From Rhizobacter sp. Root404 (GTDB lineage Bacteria; Pseudomonadota; Gammaproteobacteria; Burkholderiales; Burkholderiaceae_C), in NCBI RefSeq assembly GCF_001425865.1, contig NZ_LMDS01000005.1:62001-126000 (forward strand): 64,000 nt of DNA, read 5' to 3'. Shown one piece after another: positions 52,983 to 61,004 of the stretch. Under the pieces are notes generated by a model. It did not search any database. It was given only the letters and a program-made list of their open reading frames with translations, and had not been told where the DNA came from. How positions within the stretch are numbered: the stretch's first letter is position 1; each line of letters opens with the position of its first letter. Both the position numbers and the translations under genes were made by a program.

Positions 52983-55649
52983 TCAGAAACGCGAACCGGG
53001 TTCGCGGAGAAAGGCCACTTCCTCGGGAGTGGATTGTCGGCCCAATATCACGTTGCGGTGCGGGAACCGACCGAAGCGCTGCACGACAAGCCGATGCTTG
53101 TGGGCGTAGTCCAACATGTCGCTCACCTCGGGCGCGCCTTCGGCCAGCCGCGTGAACAGGCGGACGGCCTCGTCCTGCATCGCCACGCCCTCGGCGTGCT
53201 CGAAGGGCAGGTAGACGAAGCTGCGCCAGACCGGTGGCAGGGCTCCGTCCTGCCGCTGGCCGACCATCGCGTTGGCGGCGCGCAGCGCGCGCGCGTCGCC
53301 GGCGAACGCGCGCGGCGTGTCGCGGAAGACGTTGCGGGTGAACTGGTCGAGCAGCAGGATCTGCGCGAGCGCACTCTTCGGCCGGGCTGCCCAGTCGGCG
53401 AGTTCGCCGCGCAGCGCGCGCTCGATCAGCGGGCCGAAGCGCTCGGCGATGGTGCGGTCGGTCGCCGAGTCCTTGACGAACCAGAACCTGCGGACGGCGG
53501 TGGCGTCCGGATCGTCCGGCGGGCCGAACCAGAAGTCGAGCACGGCCTGGGCGTCGGCCGGCAGCTCGGCCTCGTCGCCAAGGCGCCGCCACAGGTAGCT
53601 CAGCTGCAGTGCCAGCACATGGGCGCGCTGGCCGTTGTCGGCCGCGCCGCCGTGGCCCCCTTCGATGTTCTCGTGGTACAGCACCGCATGGCCCTGGTCG
53701 ATCAGCCGGGCGGCCATCTTGCGGGCGTGGCCGGGGTGGACGCGGTCGTCGCGGGTCGAGGTGGTGATCAGCAGCTCGGGGTAGGGCGCCTGCGGCCGCG
53801 CGTTCTGGTAAGGGCTGTAGCGCCCGATGAAGGCCCAGTCCTCCGGCACGTCGGGGTCGCCGTACTCGGCCATCCACGAGGCGCCGGCGAGCAGCCGGTG
53901 GTAGCGGCGCATGTCGAGCAAGGGCACCTTGCAGACGACCGCGTTGAAGAGCTCCGGTCGCTGCACGAGCACGGCGCCGACCAGCAGCCCGCCGTTGCTG
54001 CCGCCTTCGATCCCGAGCCGCGCCGGGCTGGTGATGCGGCGCGCGATCAGGTCTTCGGCGACGGCGATGAAGTCGTCGTAGCTGCGCTGCTTGTGCTCGC
54101 GCAGGGCGGCGCGGTGCCAGCCTGGCCCGTACTCGCCGCCGCCGCGGATGTTCGCGAACACCACTGCGCCGCCGCGGGCCAGCCAGGCCCGGCCGTACAC
54201 CGGGCGGTAGCCGGGCTGGATCGAGACCTCGAAGCCGCCGTAGCCGTAGAGCAGCGTCGGCGTGCTGCCGTCGGCCGGCGTCGCCGCACTGACGCCGACC
54301 GGCCAGACCACGAAGTACGGCACGCGCGTGCCGTCGGCGCTGGTCGCGAACAACTGCTCGACGCGCATCCCTCGCGCATCGAAACAGGCGGGCAGCGTCT
54401 TCAGCGTCTCGCGCCGGTCGTCGCCGGTCTGTCCGAGCCAGAGCGTGTCGGGCGTCAGGAAATCGCTGTAGCTCAGCACGTAGCGCTCGGCGAGCAGGTC
54501 GTCGGCGAGCGCCGGGTCGTGCAGCGCGGCGACCGACAGGGTGCCGGGAAAGGGCGCCTCGATCTCGCGGCGGACGAACTCACCGGCTGTGCGCTGCCAC
54601 TCGAACAGGCGCGTTGCGACGTTGTCGAGGACGGCAACGACGATGTGGCGGCGCGTCGTCGCGAAGCCGGCGAGAGCGCGGGTCGCGCTCGGTTCGAAAA
54701 GCAGATCGAAGCGGCGCGCGCCGGCCAGGTACGCATCGGTGGCGGCCGCCAGCAGCGCGCCGGCCGGGTAGCGTCGGCCGGCGACATCCCAGTCGCTGCG
54801 CAGTTCGATCAGCAACGTGTCGGCGTCCTCCCCGGCGCTGTTCCAGAAGTGGATCGACGCGTCCTCGGGGACGTCGAGCGCACGCAACGCCGCGCCGTCG
54901 AGCAGGAAGCGTTGCTGGTGATAGAAGTCGACCAGCCGCGCGAACACGGTGCGCTCGTGGCCCGGCGTGGGGTCGACCGACACGGTCGCGAGCATGTCGG
55001 TCTCGCCGACCTCGAACACGATCGGCGCCTCGGCCAGCGCGGTGCCGCGCGCCCAGCGCCGGATCGTGCGCGGGTAGCCCGAGCGTGTCATCGATCCGGG
55101 CCCGACGTCGGTCCCGACGTAGAGGTGGTCCGCATCGATCCACTCGACCTGCGACTTCGCCTCCGGCAGGGCGAAGCCGTCCGGCACGAACGCCTTGGAG
55201 ACGGTGTCGAACTCGCGCACGACGGCCGCGTCCGCACCGCCGCGCGACAGGGAGATCAGTACGCGCTCGTGGCGCGGTGCCAGGCCGACGGCGCCGCCCC
55301 AGACCCAGTTCTCGCCCTCGGCGGCGCCGAGCGCGTCGAGGTCGAGCACGGTTTCCCAGGCGGGGGCCGGCTGCCGGTAATCGGCCAGCGTCGTGCGGCG
55401 CCACAGGCCGCGCGGATGCGCCGCGTCCTGCCACAGGTTGTACAGGTGGTCGCCGCGACGCGAGACCTGCGGGATGCGCGCCTGCGAGTCGAGCAGCTCG
55501 CGCACCGCGTCACGCGTCGGCGCATAGTCGGGCCGCGCCTGCAGGACCTGCTCGGTGACGGCGTTGCGCTCGCGCACCCAGGCGAGCGCGCGCTCGCCGA
55601 GCACGTCTTCGAGCCAGAGGTACGGGTCGACCGGGTCGGCGTCACCCAT
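52983..55649 (-). CDS. Prolyl oligopeptidase-family peptidase fused to DUF924
   Basis: An 888-residue fusion in one frame. Residues about 1-690 are an S9 peptidase: N-terminal propeller (DPYLWLEDVLGERALAWV, SYSDFLTPDT) and hydrolase domain with the nucleophile in EGGSNGG (near 540), Asp in STRDDRVHP (near 640) and His in EGGHGG (near 672). From about 697 the C-terminal 190 residues are a complete DUF924 domain (QAVLDFWFGPP, LLLDQFTRNVFRDTPRAFAGD, FVYLPFEHAE, FPHRNVILGR). DUF924 normally is a separate protein. The join is at about base 53561 with no stop or start between. The peptidase should cut short Pro-containing peptides; DUF924 function is unknown. ATG at 55649 is one base after the acetyltransferase stop. 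Confidence 0.9.
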   Translation of the reverse strand: MGDADPVDPYLWLEDVLGERALAWVRERNAVTEQVLQARPDYAPTRDAVRELLDSQARIPQVSRRGDHLYNLWQDAAHPRGLWRRTTLADYRQPAPAWETVLDLDALGAAEGENWVWGGAVGLAPRHERVLISLSRGGADAAVVREFDTVSKAFVPDGFALPEAKSQVEWIDADHLYVGTDVGPGSMTRSGYPRTIRRWARGTALAEAPIVFEVGETDMLATVSVDPTPGHERTVFARLVDFYHQQRFLLDGAALRALDVPEDASIHFWNSAGEDADTLLIELRSDWDVAGRRYPAGALLAAATDAYLAGARRFDLLFEPSATRALAGFATTRRHIVVAVLDNVATRLFEWQRTAGEFVRREIEAPFPGTLSVAALHDPALADDLLAERYVLSYSDFLTPDTLWLGQTGDDRRETLKTLPACFDARGMRVEQLFATSADGTRVPYFVVWPVGVSAATPADGSTPTLLYGYGGFEVSIQPGYRPVYGRAWLARGGAVVFANIRGGGEYGPGWHRAALREHKQRSYDDFIAVAEDLIARRITSPARLGIEGGSNGGLLVGAVLVQRPELFNAVVCKVPLLDMRRYHRLLAGASWMAEYGDPDVPEDWAFIGRYSPYQNARPQAPYPELLITTSTRDDRVHPGHARKMAARLIDQGHAVLYHENIEGGHGGAADNGQRAHVLALQLSYLWRRLGDEAELPADAQAVLDFWFGPPDDPDATAVRRFWFVKDSATDRTIAERFGPLIERALRGELADWAARPKSALAQILLLDQFTRNVFRDTPRAFAGDARALRAANAMVGQRQDGALPPVWRSFVYLPFEHAEGVAMQDEAVRLFTRLAEGAPEVSDMLDYAHKHRLVVQRFGRFPHRNVILGRQSTPEEVAFLREPGSRF

Positions 55650-55650
55650 G

Positions 55651-55929
55651 TCAGGCGAGCAGCGCGGCCGACTCGGGATGGCGGCGCACGTAGGCCCGTG
55701 CGTAAGAGCAGAGCGGCCGCACCTTCAGGCCGTTGGCGCCCGCGTGGTCGAGCAGTGCCTGGACCAGCGCGCCGGCGATGCCGCGACCCTGAAGTGCGGG
55801 CGGCACCTCGGTGTGGGTGACGGCCATCACGCCGTCGGCGAGGCGGTAGTCGGCGACGCAGAGCTGGCCCTCGACGCGGGTCTGGAAGCGCCCGCGGTCG
55901 GGCAGGTGTTCGATCTGGAGCGGATTCAT
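55651..55929 (-). CDS. Small GNAT-family acetyltransferase
   Basis: A 92-residue minimal GNAT domain (COG2388/YjdJ-like): strands FQTRVEG and CVADYRL, then THTEVPPALQGRGIAGALVQALLDHA, which carries the acetyl-CoA loop Q-G-R-G-I-A, and the C-terminal CSYARAYVRRHPE. The substrate is unknown. It is just upstream of the peptidase gene. Confidence 0.88.
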   Translation of the reverse strand: MNPLQIEHLPDRGRFQTRVEGQLCVADYRLADGVMAVTHTEVPPALQGRGIAGALVQALLDHAGANGLKVRPLCSYARAYVRRHPESAALLA

Positions 55930-56013
55930 CGTGGCGCGTGTCGTGAGGACGCAGCCATTGTGCGGCGGCTCGCCCGGCTGCGTCCGCGCACGGTTATCGG
56001 GGTCTGGTCCGAC

Positions 56014-56568
56014 TCAGATCGGATTCAGGCGCTGCGGCGTGAGCTCGACCGAGCGCTCGCCGTCGCCCACCCAGACCGTGCCGTCCTGCACGCTGAGCTG
56101 CAGCTGCATGCCGCGCTGCGCGAACGCCGCGAGCGCCTGGCTCTGGGCCGAGTCGACCTGCCACACGGCGATGTTCGACGCGCGGGTGATCTTGTTCGCC
56201 AGCCCGGCCCACCAGACCGGCGTGCTGTGGCTGAAGCTGTAGACGCTGACGCGGTCGGCGCGGCCGCTCGCCTTCATCAGGCGCTTGTCGTCGGGCTGGC
56301 CGACCTCGACCCAGTGCTTGATCTCGCCGGTCAGGTCCTTGTGCCAGAGCGCGGGCTCGTCGACGTCCCACAGGTCCTTGGCGAGTTCGAGCGTGCCGTG
56401 GTCGGCATCGGCCGGCAGGTTGAGCGCCAGCGCCAGCAGTCGGATCAGCATGCGCTCGTCCGTCTCCGACGGGTGGCGCGCGATCGTCACCGCGTGGTCG
56501 ACGTAGACGTTGCGGTCCATGTCGGCGATCTGCAGCTGGGCCTTGTGGATGATCGCCTTGAGCGCCAT
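56014..56568 (-). CDS. yaeQ: YaeQ family protein
   Basis: A 184-residue protein close to YaeQ, which has a PD-(D/E)XK nuclease-like fold with no proven reaction. It shows ALKAIIHKAQLQIADMDRNVY at the start, TIARHPSETDERMLIRLLA, KDLWDVDEPALWHKD and VGQPDDKRLMKASGRAD, which contain the conserved E/D/K set. The ATG at 56568 is divergent from the small basic-protein gene (56668). Confidence 0.9.
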   Translation of the reverse strand: MALKAIIHKAQLQIADMDRNVYVDHAVTIARHPSETDERMLIRLLALALNLPADADHGTLELAKDLWDVDEPALWHKDLTGEIKHWVEVGQPDDKRLMKASGRADRVSVYSFSHSTPVWWAGLANKITRASNIAVWQVDSAQSQALAAFAQRGMQLQLSVQDGTVWVGDGERSVELTPQRLNPI

Positions 56569-56667
56569 GGAGTCGAATCGGGTGGGTAGCGAGCCGCCGA
56601 TTAGACCAGAGCGCCCCGCGCGACAATCGACGCATCGCCGGACCGTCTCCGGCCAGAGAGTCCCCCC

Positions 56668-56940
56668 ATGAGCATGAAGAAGACCGACCTCGTCAAGAAC
56701 CTCGCCAAGAAGCTGGACGGCCGCATGAAGGCCGCAGGCGTGCCCGACCGCTTCGCCCAAGGCGCGGCCGAGGCGGTGGACAAGCGCGAACAGCGCCGCC
56801 GCGACGCCGCCGCCGGCCTGGTGCCGTTTGCCTGCAAATTGCCCGGCGACCTGCTGAAGCGCCTGCACGAGCGGGCGGCGGGGCATGCGGGCGGCATCAA
56901 TGCGCTCGTCGCCGAGGCGCTCGAGCAGGCACTGCGTTAA
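56668..56940 (+). CDS. Small basic protein, possibly RHH-like
   Basis: A 90-residue basic protein (SMKKTDLVKNLAKKLDGRMKAAG) with a helical C-terminus (LPGDLLKRLHERAAGHAGGINALVAEALEQAL) that resembles the second half of a ribbon-helix-helix fold. GAGAG precedes the ATG and GACAAT at 56622-56627 is a plausible -10. It is on the same strand as gor, 45 bases upstream. I do not recognise a family; DNA binding is only suggested. Confidence 0.6.
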   Translation: MSMKKTDLVKNLAKKLDGRMKAAGVPDRFAQGAAEAVDKREQRRRDAAAGLVPFACKLPGDLLKRLHERAAGHAGGINALVAEALEQALR

Positions 56941-56973
56941 GGCCTGTCCGCAGCGCCGTCGCTGCGGCCCGCG

Positions 56974-56979
56974 TACAGT
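56974..56979 (+). promoter_or_regulatory. -10-like hexamer next to the gor start
   Basis: TACAGT ends six bases before the gor ATG, which would make the mRNA leaderless. The -35 is weak. Confidence 0.3.
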
Positions 56980-56985
56980 TGGGCG

Positions 56986-58344
56986 ATGACAAGCGAAGCC
57001 TTCGACCTGTTCGTGATCGGCGCCGGCAGCGGCGGGGTGCGCGCGGCGCGCATGGCCGCGCAGCGCGGCGCCCGCGTCGCGGTGGCGGACGACAAGCCGC
57101 TCGGCGGCACCTGCGTCAACCTCGGCTGCATCCCGAAGAAGCTCTACAGCTTCGCGGCCCACTACGCGGAGGCGTTCGAGGAGGCGCACGGCTACGGCTG
57201 GAGCGCCAGCACACCGGTGCTCGACTGGGCGCAGCTCAAGGCGAATCGCGCGCGCGAGATCTCGCGCCTCAACGGCATCTACGAATCGCTGCTGGACGGC
57301 GCCGGCGTGCAGGTGCTGCGCGGCCGCGCGCGCGTCGTCGGCCCCGGCGAAGTCGAGATCGCCGGGCAGCGGATCCGAGCGCGGCACATCCTCGTCGCCA
57401 CCGGGGGCCACCCGGTCGTGCCGCCCGTGTCGGGCGCCGAGCTGGCCATCACCTCGAACGAGATCTTCGACCTGCCGACGTTCCCCCAGCATCTGCTCGT
57501 AGTCGGCGGCGGCTACATCGCGTGCGAGTTCGCGTCGATCTTCCGTGGTCTGGGCGCGCAGGTGACGCAGCTCTATCGGGGCACGCAGGTACTGCGCGGC
57601 TTCGACGCGGACATCAGCGCGTTCGTCGCCGACGAGATGCGCAAGAAGGGCATCGACCTGCGCACCGGCAGCGACGTCGAAGGCATCGCGCGCGATGCCG
57701 CCACCGGGCGACTGCGCGTGGCGCTGCGCGACGGCAGCGTGCAGCTGGCGGACCAGGTGCTGTACGCGACCGGCCGCGTGCCCAACACGCGCGGGCTGGG
57801 GCTGGCGGAGGCCGGCGTCGCGCTAGCGCCGAACGGTGCGGTGCTGGTCGACGACCAGTACGCGACCAACGTGGCGGGCCTGCACGCGGTTGGCGACGTG
57901 ATCGACCGGATCCACCTGACGCCGGTTGCGTTGGCCGAGGCGATGGCGCTGGTCGATCACCTGTTCGGCGCGAAGCAGCGCGCGGTCGACTACGCGATGA
58001 TCCCGACCGCGGTGTTCACGCATCCCAGCGTCGGCGCGGTCGGCTTGACCGAAGCGCAGGCGCGCGCGCAGGGCCGCGCGGTGCGCATCTTCCGCAGCGA
58101 GTTCAAGGCGCTCAAGCACACGCTGTCGGGGAACACCGAGCGCACGTTGATGAAGCTGGTGGTCGATGCCGACACCGACCGCGTGGTCGGCCTGCACATG
58201 GTGGGCGCCGATGCGGGCGAGACGATCCAGGGCTTCGCGGTCGCGCTCAAGGCCGGCGCGACCAAGGCCGTGTTCGACGCCACCATCGGCATCCACCCGA
58301 CCGCCGCCGAGGAGTTCGTGACGATGCGCGAGCCGGTGGCATGA
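56986..58344 (+). CDS. gor: Glutathione-disulfide reductase
   Basis: A 452-residue NADPH-dependent FAD enzyme that reduces glutathione disulfide. FAD loop GAGSGG (about 12-17), redox pair in GGTCVNLGCIPKKLY (about 40-54), NADPH loop GGGYIACEFA (about 174), and the C-terminal catalytic HPTAAEE. The central TGRVPNT and DQYATNVAGLHAVGDV are the second FAD block. Ends with an ATGA overlap with the next frame. Confidence 0.94.
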   Translation: MTSEAFDLFVIGAGSGGVRAARMAAQRGARVAVADDKPLGGTCVNLGCIPKKLYSFAAHYAEAFEEAHGYGWSASTPVLDWAQLKANRAREISRLNGIYESLLDGAGVQVLRGRARVVGPGEVEIAGQRIRARHILVATGGHPVVPPVSGAELAITSNEIFDLPTFPQHLLVVGGGYIACEFASIFRGLGAQVTQLYRGTQVLRGFDADISAFVADEMRKKGIDLRTGSDVEGIARDAATGRLRVALRDGSVQLADQVLYATGRVPNTRGLGLAEAGVALAPNGAVLVDDQYATNVAGLHAVGDVIDRIHLTPVALAEAMALVDHLFGAKQRAVDYAMIPTAVFTHPSVGAVGLTEAQARAQGRAVRIFRSEFKALKHTLSGNTERTLMKLVVDADTDRVVGLHMVGADAGETIQGFAVALKAGATKAVFDATIGIHPTAAEEFVTMREPVA

Positions 58345-58388
58345 TGACGCGCTTCGCCAATCCACGCACCGACTTCCCGACCGATGCC

Positions 58389-58862
58389 ATGCGCCATTTC
58401 ACCCGCACGTTGATGATCCTGCCGCTGCTCGCGGCGTCCCTCGCGATGGCCGCCGACAAGCCGGCGAAGAAGGAAGGCGGCTTCGGCGGCGCCAAGGGCG
58501 CGTACCTGACCAGGGATGAATTGCGGGTCTGCCTGAACCGTCAGAACAAGGTCAAGACCGAAGACGCCGAGATGCTGAAGGAGAAGGCCGAGATCACCGG
58601 TGTGAAGGACGAACTCGTTCGCAGCGGCGACGAGCTGAAGCAGCGTCTCGAGACGGTCGACCGGACCGTCCCCGAGGCCGTCAGCGCCTACAACGAAGCG
58701 CTGGCGGCCCGCGACGCGCGCGTCGACGCGTATCAGAAGCGGGTTGACGCCTTCAACGCACGCGTGCTTGCGAACCAGGCCGAGCGCGAAGCCTTCGGCA
58801 CCGCTTGCAACAATCGCCGCTACTTCGACGAGGACGAGCAGGCGATTCGCAGGGGCAAGTGA
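58389..58862 (+). CDS. Secreted coiled-coil protein of unknown function
   Basis: A 157-residue periplasmic protein. Signal peptide MRHFTRTLMILPLLAASLAMA is cleaved before ADKPAKK. The mature part has Cys in RVCLNRQNKVK and in TACNNRR near the end, which could pair, and a long charged helix between them (KTEDAEMLKEKAEI, DELKQRLETVDR, ARVDAYQKRVDAFNARV) that reads as coiled coil. An in-frame ATG at 58341 overlaps the gor stop (ATGA) but would put 16 residues before the signal peptide, so I favour 58389. Family not recognised with certainty. Confidence 0.75.
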   Translation: MRHFTRTLMILPLLAASLAMAADKPAKKEGGFGGAKGAYLTRDELRVCLNRQNKVKTEDAEMLKEKAEITGVKDELVRSGDELKQRLETVDRTVPEAVSAYNEALAARDARVDAYQKRVDAFNARVLANQAEREAFGTACNNRRYFDEDEQAIRRGK

Positions 58863-58871
58863 CCGGCACGT

Positions 58872-58877
58872 AAAATT
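58872..58877 (+). promoter_or_regulatory. -10-like hexamer of prlC
   Basis: TAAAAT lies 27 bases before the prlC ATG, in the 42-base gap after the coiled-coil protein gene. The -35 is not clear. Confidence 0.35.
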
Positions 58878-58904
58878 GGCGCCTCTCCCACCCCGAGACG
58901 CGCC

Positions 58905-60998
58905 ATGTCAATTGCTGCGAGCAATTCCCCCAGCAGCTTCACGAGCAATCCGCTGCTGCAACCCTGGACCACGCCCCACGGGTTGCCGCCATTCGAGGCG
59001 ATCCGCGCCGAGCATTTCGAGCCGGCGTTCGAGCAGGCGGTGCGGGCGCACCGGGCCGAGGTCGACGCGATCGGCGCGAATCCGGCGCCGCCGACCTTCG
59101 AGAACACGATCGCGGCGATGGACCGCAGCGGCGCCGCGCTGCGCCGGATCGAGAACCTGTTCTACAACCTCGCCTCGAGCGAGACCTCGCCCGCATTGCA
59201 GGCCGCCGAGATGCGGCTGGCGCCGGTGCTCGCCGCGCACGACAGCGCGATCTCGATGCACCAGCCGCTGTTCGCACGCATCGACGCGCTGTACCGCGAG
59301 CGGGACAGCCTGGCGCTGACGCCGGAGCAGCGTCGCGTGCTGGAGCGCTTCCACCTCGGCTTCGTGCGGGCCGGTGCGACGCTCGGCGCCGCCGAGCAGC
59401 AACGCTACGCCCAGATCATGGGACGCTTGGCGGAGTTGACGACGCAGTTCGGCCAGAACGTGCTGGCCGACGAGGCGGGCTTCCGCCTCGAGTTGCATGG
59501 CGAGGCCGACGCGGCCGGCCTGCCCGAGTTCGTGCGCGCCGCGCTGCGCCAGGCGGCGCTGGACCGCGGCCTGCCGGACGCGCTGCTGGTCACGCTGTCG
59601 CGCTCGCACATCGTGCCGTTCCTGACCTTCTCCGAGCGTCGCGACCTGCGCGAACAGGCCTGGCGCGCCTGGACGACCCGCGGCGAACACCCGGGCGCGC
59701 ACGACAACCGGCCGATCGCGCGCGAAATCCTGTCGCTGCGCAACGAGCAGGCCCGCCTGCACGGCTATGCGAGCTACGCCGACTACGCGCTCAGCGACAC
59801 GATGGCGGGTCAGCGGGCGGCGGTCACCGGGCTGCTGACCCAGGTGTGGGAGCCGGCCAAGGCGCGCGCGGCGGCCGAACTCGAGGCGCTGCAGGCGCTG
59901 GCGCTGTCCCGCGGCGAGACGGTGCAGATCCAGCCGTGGGACTGGCGCTTCTACGCCGAGAAGGTGCGCCAGGTGCGCTACGACCTCGACGAGGCGACGG
60001 TCAAGCCGTACTTCCCGCTCGATCGCATGGTCGAGGCGCTGTTCGATTGCGCGCAACGTCTGTTCGGCATCCGCTTCGTCGCGCGGCCGGAACTGCGCGC
60101 GTACCACCCCGACGTGAAGGTCTACGAGGTGCGCGGCGCGGACGACGCCGCCATCGGCGTGTTCCTGCACGACAACTTCGCGCGCCCGACCAAGCGCAGC
60201 GGTGCGTGGATGAGCTCGTTCCGCAAGCAGTCGCGAAACGGCGCGGCCGGCGAGCGCACGCTGCCGATCGTGATCAACAACAACAATTTCGCGAAGGGCG
60301 CGCCCGGCGAGCCGACGCTGCTGAGCTTCGACGACGCCAGCACGCTGTTCCACGAGTTCGGCCACGGGCTGCACGGGCTGCTGTCGAACGTGACCTACGA
60401 GCGCGTCTCGGGCACCAGCGTGCTGCGCGACTTCGTCGAGCTGCCGTCGCAGATCTTCGAGCACTGGCTGACCGAGCCCGAGGTGCTCAAGCGCCACGCG
60501 CGCCACTACCGTACCGGCGAGCCGATTCCCGACGCGCTCATCGCCAAACTGCATGACGCGCGGTTCTTCAACCAGGGCTACGAGACGGTGCGTTACACCG
60601 CTTCCGCACTGGTCGACATGGCCGCGCATGCGCTGACCGATGCGCAGGCGCCGGACATCGTCGAGTTCGAGCGCGCCGAGCTCGCGCGCATCGGCGCGCC
60701 GGCGGTGGTCGGCCTGAACCACCGGCTCACGCATTTCCAGCACCTGTTCTCGGGTTCGGGCTACGCCGCCGGCTACTACGTCTACCTGTGGGCCGAGGTG
60801 CTCGACGCCGACGGCTACGACGCGTTCAAGGAAGCGGGCAACCCGTTCGACCCCGCGGTCGCGCAGCGCCTGCGCGAGTTCATCTACTCGACCGGCAACT
60901 CGATCGAACCGGCGGCGGCGTACCGGGCCTTTCGCGGTCGCGCGCCGACGGTCGAGCCGATGCTGAAACAGCGCGGCCTCGTGCCGCAGGCGCAGTAG
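58905..60998 (+). CDS. prlC: Oligopeptidase A (M3 family)
   Basis: A 697-residue cytoplasmic zinc metallopeptidase (thimet-type) that degrades short peptides, including cleaved signal peptides. The zinc motif is HEFGHGLH near residue 483, with the third ligand in the downstream SQIFEHW block. The N-terminus (NPLLQPWTTPHGLPPFEAIRAEHFEPAF) matches the family, as does the YYVYLWAEVLDADGYDAF block. It converges on the hybrid kinase with six bases between stops. Confidence 0.95.
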   Translation: MSIAASNSPSSFTSNPLLQPWTTPHGLPPFEAIRAEHFEPAFEQAVRAHRAEVDAIGANPAPPTFENTIAAMDRSGAALRRIENLFYNLASSETSPALQAAEMRLAPVLAAHDSAISMHQPLFARIDALYRERDSLALTPEQRRVLERFHLGFVRAGATLGAAEQQRYAQIMGRLAELTTQFGQNVLADEAGFRLELHGEADAAGLPEFVRAALRQAALDRGLPDALLVTLSRSHIVPFLTFSERRDLREQAWRAWTTRGEHPGAHDNRPIAREILSLRNEQARLHGYASYADYALSDTMAGQRAAVTGLLTQVWEPAKARAAAELEALQALALSRGETVQIQPWDWRFYAEKVRQVRYDLDEATVKPYFPLDRMVEALFDCAQRLFGIRFVARPELRAYHPDVKVYEVRGADDAAIGVFLHDNFARPTKRSGAWMSSFRKQSRNGAAGERTLPIVINNNNFAKGAPGEPTLLSFDDASTLFHEFGHGLHGLLSNVTYERVSGTSVLRDFVELPSQIFEHWLTEPEVLKRHARHYRTGEPIPDALIAKLHDARFFNQGYETVRYTASALVDMAAHALTDAQAPDIVEFERAELARIGAPAVVGLNHRLTHFQHLFSGSGYAAGYYVYLWAEVLDADGYDAFKEAGNPFDPAVAQRLREFIYSTGNSIEPAAAYRAFRGRAPTVEPMLKQRGLVPQAQ

Positions 60999-61004
60999 CG
61001 TGGC

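Noticed and set aside
53540..53580. Reading the peptidase/DUF924 join as a frameshift or missed stop between two genes
   Set aside because: The frame is continuous, with no start codon plus ribosome site at the DUF924 border and a sensible linker; only re-sequencing could show otherwise.
53034..55820. 928-codon open frame antisense to the peptidase-DUF924 gene
   Set aside because: Repetitive Arg/Val/Ala/Gln translation, no domain recognised, explained by the real gene.
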